The notes beneath the pieces were generated by a model, which saw only the letters and a program-made list of their open reading frames with translations, made no database searches and was not told where the DNA came from. From the NCBI GenBank assembly GCA_010094045.1, contig ML986707.1:4884-68883 (forward strand): a stretch of DNA of 64,000 nt, written 5' to 3'. The stretch is from Lojkania enalia. Taxonomy: Eukaryota; Ascomycota; Dothideomycetes; Pleosporales. How positions within the stretch are numbered: position 1 is the stretch's first letter; each line of letters starts with the position of its first letter. Of the stretch, positions 57,289 through 64,000 are shown one piece after another. Position numbers and translations under genes: made by a program.

Positions 57289-57903
57289 TGTGGGAGAATC
57301 GATGTGACAGGCGCCCGAGAGGAGATGAGAGCGTGATTCAGAGCCTAAACAAAGGGTATCGCGCATTAAAGAGGACAACGCGTAGTCGTGTGATCGGACC
57401 TTACGTGACAAGTAGGGCGTGCATGATTATATGTAGAACGATCCCCGAATAAGGTGTAAGCTCCTCGCACTAGCTACAACTAGATATGTTTGCGAATTAC
57501 GCGAAGACGGGGATTTCGAGAAGACGGCCTCTGCAACAGAGACGGCATACGAGCGGTATCGTCGCAATCAAGTAGTCGAGAAAGACAGGAAAACTCTACA
57601 TATTGCTATCGACTAAAGATTGCAAAAAGGGTATAATGATAGTGCAGGGGGTATAGTGCCAAAGGCAGCAGAGCAGGACCAGTCCAAAGGCATCCAAAGA
57701 ATTAATTACAAGATATAACGGAAGGAAATTGATAGAGTAGTAGGTGGGGAGTTAGCGTAGCGAGGAGACCGTAACCAAGACTGAGAAGACTAAACCTAGT
57801 GCTCAATCCATGGCTGATAGAGCATATCAACAAGCAACCTGTGCTGTGGATGGCCGTGACCTATCTTCCAACATCTCAGTTCATTTCCCGTACAAATAGA
57901 TAA
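57289..57903. other. Intergenic, promoter of the GFA gene and 3' region of the next
   Basis: No gene seen. The region lies between the start of the GFA gene and the stop of the long coiled-coil gene, both on the minus strand. Confidence 0.45.
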
Positions 57904-60900
57904 TTATTTCTTCTCAACCGCAACCCAATCTTCATCCGTCAATTTTTGAGCAGTTCGCGAACTCTCGGCGATAGCTTCGTTGTTGAGATCAGAGAGTTGA
58001 GAGAGCGTTTGCTGCATGGCCGCCAACTGCTAGCGGCAGGTTAGCGATTAATCTCTTGTTGTTTTGGTAAACGGTATTAACCCACAGTTCCTAGTATCTC
58101 ACGAGGAGGACCAGATCCCTTCGACGACTCTGCACTCGATGTAGTTGGCTCATCTTCCTCTTCGTCATCTTCTCCAATAGTGTCAATCTCGCGTTTTTCG
58201 CCGACAGTGGCAGCCGCCCGTGCCACCCGGTCTCCAGCAGAAAGGATCGCCTCCAGACGCTCGACCTTGTCTCGCAGTTTTTCGTTCTCCCTTTCCAGCG
58301 GCTCGACTCGAGCCAAGTGCTTCCGAACGACATCGCCCTTCATAGTCTCAATCCTATCTTCGGCTTCGTCTAAGGCATTGAGCGCATGGGTGCGCTGGGT
58401 CTCTAGAGTGCGAATACTCTCTTTTAGCCGTTCAATTTCCTGCTCGTGGGCATCGGCATCGATAGCTACTTGAGAAGACATGGTGTCATAACGAGTTTGA
58501 AGTTCCTGAATTGCTGCATCATGTGCATCCTTGGTGCTCCTTTTCGCAGCCTCAAGCTCCTCTGCGTGACTTACTTGCGATGCTTCTAGCTGTGCAACAA
58601 GGGCATCGTATTTCTTCTGCAGTTGCTGGACAGCTTCGGCTTGGCTGGCTTCCATACCATGCATCAGTTCTGAAATTGCTTCCTCATGCGCCCTCTCATT
58701 AGCTTGTTTCTGCTCGGCTAGGTCGTTGTGCTTCATCTTCAGGTCCTCAAGAGTCTTTTGGAGTTTTAGCAGATCGTTTGAATGTCCCTCGCTAAGCTCT
58801 TCCCTAAGCAAGGCGATAGCGTCATCGTGCTCTTGGTCAATTTTCGCGAGTTTCTCCTGGAGGCTATCATGTTTTGCTTGCAAGGCTGATAGGGCTTTGT
58901 CGTAGTCTTCCTGAAGAGAGTCCTTAAGGAGTGCAATTGCAGATTCGTGCTCTTGGTCGGCGGTTGCTTTCTCGGCCACAAGAGCTTCATATTTGGAGGT
59001 CAACTCTTCGAGGCCCGACTGGCGCTTGGCTTGGAGTTCGTTTTTCAGAGCCGCGGCTTCGTCTAGTGCTGCTTGCTTTTCCTGGATAGCGGCTTTCTTT
59101 TCTTGTTCTAGCGAAGCTGCGCCATTCTGTAACTCTTCGAGCAGACTAACAAACTTTTGCTCTATCTCTGACTGCTGGGATTGCAAGGCGGCTGCATGAG
59201 TTTCTTGGGCAGCTAGCTTATCAGCAAGCACATCCTCGTGCGCCTTTTCCAGTTCCGAAACTCTGGTTGATAGTGTATCTCGCTGATTTTGCAGGTTCTC
59301 GAGTTCCTGGGAGTGATCACCTTCGGCGCTCGTCTTCTCTTCCAAAAGAGCGTTATATTTCGCCTGCAATTCATCGAGAAGAAGTTTCGATGAAGCGTCG
59401 GAGTCCGCTTTAAGGACCTCAAGAGCCTTAGCATGAGCGTTCTCCGCGGCTGTCTTGTCTTCCAACAAACTGTCATGACGGGCTTGAAGGTCGGTAATTA
59501 GCTTTATTGAAGTGGCATGGGCATCCTCAGCTGCTGTCTTATCCTCAAGGAGCTTATCATGGCGAGCTTGAAGATCTGTGAGGAGTGTCTGGGAACTTGT
59601 GTGAGCATCTTCAAGGGAAGCCTTTTCCTCTTCCAGTTTTTTGTGCTTCGTAAGAGCATCCGCTAGGTTTTGAGATGCTTTTTCAGAAAGTTCTCCTAGA
59701 CTAAGCAGTTCTCCATTGACAGCGTCAAGCTCCTTCGTCTTATCTGTCAAGGCTTGTTCATGTTCTTCTTCTGAAATCTTCTTCTCTGTAAGGAGCACAT
59801 CATACTTGGACTGCAGTTGATCAAGTCGATTCTTCGCATCCCCTTCGAGATCCGCACGGAGAGACTCAATTTCCGCGTCGTGGTCCTCACCAAGAGTGCG
59901 CAAGTCCTGTCGATGTCGTTCTTGAATAGAATCAAGCTCAGCTTTGAGAGAGTTTACTCTTTGTTTCTCTTCGTTTAGCTCAGCATTGATCTTGGTAGTA
60001 GCTGCGGAGTGCTGCTTTTGTTCTTCGTGGGAAATCTCTTCCAGCGTCTTGAGGGTTTTTCGCAGGCCTTGATTTTCCTCTCTGAGCTGTTCGAGTTGTG
60101 TCGCATCTGAACTGAGCTGGTCGTTGATGGCATCCAGCTGTTTTAAGAGCTCCTCGTTCTCGTCACTCTTGACTTGAAGCGCCTGCTGATGGGACTTTTT
60201 AAGCTCTTCGATCTGCTGACTCAGCTCCTGTGCAACCTTTGCACCATCGGTCTCTCCTTGCTGTAGTATTTTGATTTGCTCCTGAAGGCTGTCAATGGCC
60301 TCGAGATGCTTGGCAGCTTCGGTCTCCTTCTCGTGAAGCACTTGCTCATGGCCTAGTCGTAGTTCCTCGACCTTGTTTTGCAAACTGTCGGCGTGCGCAT
60401 TGCGCTCACATTCAAGATCTGCAGAAGCCTGATCTACATGTTTCTGAAGCTTATCAATCTGATCGCGTAACTCGGTCTCAGCTTGTGTATGTTTTTTGAT
60501 GATCTCATCCTTGGCATGCACATCATCGGTATGTTGCTGGAGCATAGACTCAATTTTGGCTTGGAGTTCGTCGATGGTTTTGGCCGATTCAGAAACCTTG
60601 GACTCCAGGGATCTTTTGACTTCCTCCAATTCATTGGCGTATTTTTGCTTCGCTGAAATGATATCTGTCTGCAGACCTTCGATGTTTTTTGACAATTCAC
60701 TGATTTTGTCGTCTTTTGACTGGAGTTCATCAGTGTAGTTCTGCTCCAATTCAGCTAGCTTAGCCTGCAAATCTTCCAAGGCCTGTTTCGCTTGTGTACT
60801 TTGCTGGGCTTCTACGTCCCGTCCTCCTCTCAAAGATTCTACCTCTTGAGTCAATGTGTCGATGCGGGTCTGTTGTTCCACCAGCTTCTTCTTTTCCGCA

Positions 60901-62360
60901 TCCCATTCTCTACCCTGCGCCTCTAGATCTTCGTTTAGCTGGGCGAGAACTTGTTGAAGCTCGGACGCGCGTTTGGCTTCCGCTGCCTCCTTCGCTTGAG
61001 CTGCGGCCTTCTCCTCTTGAAGCTTTACGGTCTGCTGTTCAAGCTCTTTGGTCTCTGATGCAAATTTCTTCTCCAGCTCGTCTACCAGGGAGGAATGCTT
61101 AGTCTCCGAAGACTCAGTTGTTCTGGCAGCATCGGCCAGTAACTTGTCCTTGTCGGCAACTGTTGCCTCTGCCTCGGCTAGCTGTTTTTTCAGCTTGGTC
61201 TTTTCAGCCTGAAGATTGTCAATCTCCCGGCTGAGGTCGTCATTCTGTTCCTGCAACTTCTCCCTGAGATTTGTCTCTTTGAAGAAGTCCTGCATAATCT
61301 GAGCGCTTCGTCTCTTCGTGTCTAGATCCGTATCGGTGACAGGTCCGGTGGGAGCTGTATCTGGGCGTTTCTCTTCCCCAAACTTGGCCAGCGTAGCCTT
61401 GAAGGCAGAAATTTTTTCCGAATCGACTTCGGCATCAGAGGCAGCTTTCTCGCGGGCAATATCATCATTTCTGGGAGGCACCTCAATATCACTAGTTTTG
61501 TTACACAATAAGTTAATAAATGGTAATATGCAGTGGCAGAGACGCGAAGGACAGACTTACTCTTCCTCGACGGTTGCGGTGGTGGGCGCAGTTGCTGTTG
61601 GAGCTGCAAGAGGCACGGAGGGCTTCTTCGCGTGGGAAGCCGTCGCTTTCGGAGCGCTGCTCGGAGTTGCTCGAGTGGTCGTCGTAGGACGGGCCGCGGT
61701 TGACCTCGTAGAGGAAGTTAATGATGTGCGAGCGGTGGCTCTCGATGTAGAAAAATCTGCGGCGGTGCGTGTCGCCGCCGTCGCCAGGCGCTTCGGAGCG
61801 GTAGTGCTCGAAGGGGCAATGGTCGATCTCCGTTCGGATGCAGTTGGCTTTCCGGGAGAGGATCTAGTTGTGGCCGTCGAAGCCAATGTGGTCCTCCGGG
61901 CGGTAGGCGATGCTGCCGCTGGCTTCCTATTCTCATCTCCCGACGTTATAGACGCTAGGTCATGCTCCGCGTCCGAAGTGGTTGATTTGGATGCCAATCC
62001 GGCGCGTCTGGCGGCTGTCCCCAGAGCTGGACGCGTAGGAGGCTTGTTCAAAGTCGACCCAGCCGTGCTCGATCGCACTGTGGAGCTGCCTAGTGGTCTT
62101 GACGCGGTTGTGGGAGCTCGCGCCGTGGTCGATGCAGCTGGCCGCTTAGCAGCAGGACCGGTGGTGGAGGTTGCGGCGGGACGCCGCGGGGGAGCATGGT
62201 CGAGCTTCGAGGCTGCGGAAGATGCCGAGGAGGCCATTTTGCGTCTGGCAGAGGTGCTTGTCGTAAGAGTCTTGGTGGGAGTTGAAGCTTCTGCGGGCGT
62301 GGGCGTCGAGATTTCTGGCGGAGCTTCGGGAGCTTGAGATGCCTGGTCAGGGTCCGCCAT
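57904..62360 (-). CDS. Long coiled-coil protein (M-protein-repeat-like), 1443 aa, three exons
   Basis: Minus-strand exons 62360-61561, 61491-58086 and 58029-57904. Introns are 69 bp (GTAAGT...CTAG) and 56 bp (GTGGGT...CTAG). Frames agree and total 4332 nt. Residues 1-267 are Ala/Ser/Thr/Pro-rich, basic and disordered, containing ARRKMASSASS-type patches. From about 300 to 1390 runs an almost unbroken coiled coil rich in Glu, Lys, Leu and Gln. Its central part holds degenerate repeats of the type DLQARHDKLLEDKTAAEDAH, spaced about 30 residues apart. The last exon adds 41 residues ending TDEDWVAVEKK; without it the frame would stop after a short intron read-through. Fungal proteins of this kind have been annotated as M-protein-repeat proteins by chance similarity to streptococcal coils. 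A microtubule, septum or vesicle-tether scaffold is possible but unproven. The acceptor of exon 3 could lie three bases later. Confidence 0.85.
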
Positions 62361-64000
62361 GATTGGCTAATTTTCGGGGCGCGGACGGGACGCGCAATAA
62401 TGGAATACTGGCTACGATAATTGCTGTGATGGCTATCAAATGAAGCTGCGCACTGAGATGAGGGAGAGCCGGAGGGCAGCTCGCTTTTGCTCGCAGTCGC
62501 AGCTCACATGCTCGCCTGCATGATGTGGGGGATCGCGCCCTGATTCGAGCAAGACAGGGGGCCCAGTCAGTCACAGCTCGCCTACCCACATACACGACGA
62601 CGAGCTCGCCAGCGCATCTCCAACCCACATTCCACTCTCCCCGCCCAAGTCCTAGCCATTGAAGAGGGTACACGTTGGGTGTCCTCTTCTCATCCACTGT
62701 GCCGAATATGCGCGCATATTTCATCCCGCAGCCCCCCCTTTCGTACCTTCACTCTCGACCCGTAGTCTCTCCTTTGAAGGTACGACTCAGACAGCGACTC
62801 AGACTCCCTCCGCGACCTTCCCCTTCGAAGAAATACCTGCAGCTATCACCCGCTATATGCAACATGTGCCTGTTATGTGCTGAAGCCAAGCCTGCCGGTC
62901 TGGAAAGGCCCATCGTCCAAATTATTTCCTTGGCTTTGTCCAAGGACATTTTCTTCCGAGTTCGAATTCCTATGTCATGTTTCAAGTCATCTGTCTTGCT
63001 TACACTATCGAGCCATTTTGGAGTCTTGCCTCCCAGAGAATCATGCGTAGAGAACTTTTAACGGGAGAAATAAGCGCGAAGATAAATTTATTTAAAGCAA
63101 GCTACTTTCGATAAGAGAGCATCGAGATTTCTATCATTTGCCGCAACGAAAAGAACGACTAATGAGGACCGCCATTGTCCCTCCTGTACGTGTAAATTGT
63201 TTAGTTTCCACGGTTCCTTTTGCTTTCATTGCCTCGTTCTATAAGCGAGATTGGCTTTCACTCAACGTCTTAGTCGCTCTCAAATACTTAAACGCCGCCT
63301 CAATTCCCTCGAACTTCTTGCATCGCACCGACCTTTGCCACTCTAGTCCACTGTGCTCCAAACTTCTATCGTCATACCTTAATTCTTCAGGGATCTGCCC
63401 GAGGAAGCTGCCCTTGAGGTCGCTGATAGCCCTCCCGGTGCAAGAGAAACGCAGGCTCAGAAAGGACGCTTCTTAAAGCTAGATGGACGCACAATTATTC
63501 GTCACGAGAGCTGATGGATCCTTCTACTTCTAAGAAGAAGTGTAATAGGCTATATAAGGGGTTCTTCGAAGTACCAAACACTTCCAACGAATTTCTCCTT
63601 CACGAAGACCTAGCTACGTTAGGTCCACCAATTCCGCAATACCAGAATGGCCCACCTATAGAGTTCGAAAAGCGCAATAGCATGCGATGCCCAATATTTC
63701 GACCGATCGATCGAAAATGGGAATACTAACTACGTCAAGGTGTCCGAGAAAGGCCAAAAAGCTTGGAAGAGTCGGCGAGATACACGCAGCTGATGAGTTG
63801 TGCTTTCTGCCAGCGTTTTTCTAAGGACACCGCAAGAGACGCGCGACATGGTGTATGAGTTACTCATCGATGGTGCGGACCGCTTCCTCGTCATCAAATG
63901 TTGCAAATTTCATCTTTAGAGGCAACTAGTTGAAGAATGTAGTTGGTACTAGGAGAATGAAGGAACTGCTTTCTATACCGACAACCCTATCCAGCAACTT
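62361..64000. other. Promoter of the coiled-coil gene and unannotated right end
   Basis: No confident gene. A plus frame with ATG at 63514-63729 (71 codons, MDPSTSKKKCNRLYKG) and neighbouring protein-like segments (a GRFLKLDGRTIIRHES stretch before it, an AFCQRFSKDTARDARHG stretch after it) lie in different frames. They could be a decayed gene. No domain is recognised. Confidence 0.4.

Noticed and set aside
61318..62337. 339-codon plus-strand frame opposite the N-terminus of the long coiled-coil gene
   Set aside because: Antisense to an Ala/Ser/Thr-rich coding exon whose GC-rich codons keep the opposite strand open. The valine/alanine-rich product has no domain, and the sense gene has proper splice sites.
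1..64000. tRNA, 5S rRNA or CRISPR-like arrays
   Set aside because: I looked for B-box-like GGTTCGA motifs, fungal 5S internal sequence and regularly spaced repeats and found none. The only short arrays are the 12-bp and 17-bp repeats described.

Overview
The window looks like nuclear DNA of a filamentous ascomycete (Pezizomycotina). Genes are sparse and on both strands, with short GT-AG introns of about 50-100 bp. There are fungal Fot1/pogo and Ty3/gypsy elements in a very AT-rich block with the stop-codon-rich decay expected of repeat-induced point mutation (RIP). A NIS1-like secreted protein suggests a plant-associated lifestyle. A leotiomycete (Helotiales) is my best guess, inferred from recollection of the conserved hypothetical proteins rather than from any search.

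Layout. 1-11.6 kb is a nested transposon block. Fot1-like element A (2-1830) and Fot1-like element B both sit inside an older Fot1-like element C. B is itself split by a complete Ty3/gypsy retrotransposon with two 260-bp LTRs and a 5-bp target duplication (2579-9735). Another isolated terminal repeat lies at 11793-11826. From 13.3 to 23.5 kb there are four genes: an AT-hook-like hypothetical protein, a multi-pass membrane protein, a two-exon MYND-finger protein and a conserved Cys/His hypothetical protein. From 23.5 to 37.1 kb I see no intact gene, only a frameshifted pseudogene of unknown family, a possible HeLo-like remnant and a diverged duplicated segment with a 12-bp array.

37.1-48.5 kb holds a small SET/post-SET protein, a small membrane protein, a signal-peptide single-pass protein with one intron, and a six-exon 1646-residue coiled-coil protein. 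52.2-57.3 kb holds a decayed protein kinase gene, the NIS1-like gene, a J-domain protein and a tandem GFA-domain protein. 57.9-62.4 kb holds a three-exon 1443-residue coiled-coil protein.

The intact genes do not form an evident pathway or biosynthetic cluster. The coherent theme is genome defence and decay: nested repeats with RIP-like damage at the left, and gene remnants in the gene-poor middle and near the effector-like gene. Many long reading frames in the window lack an ATG; where the first in-frame ATG differs I give that as the start.
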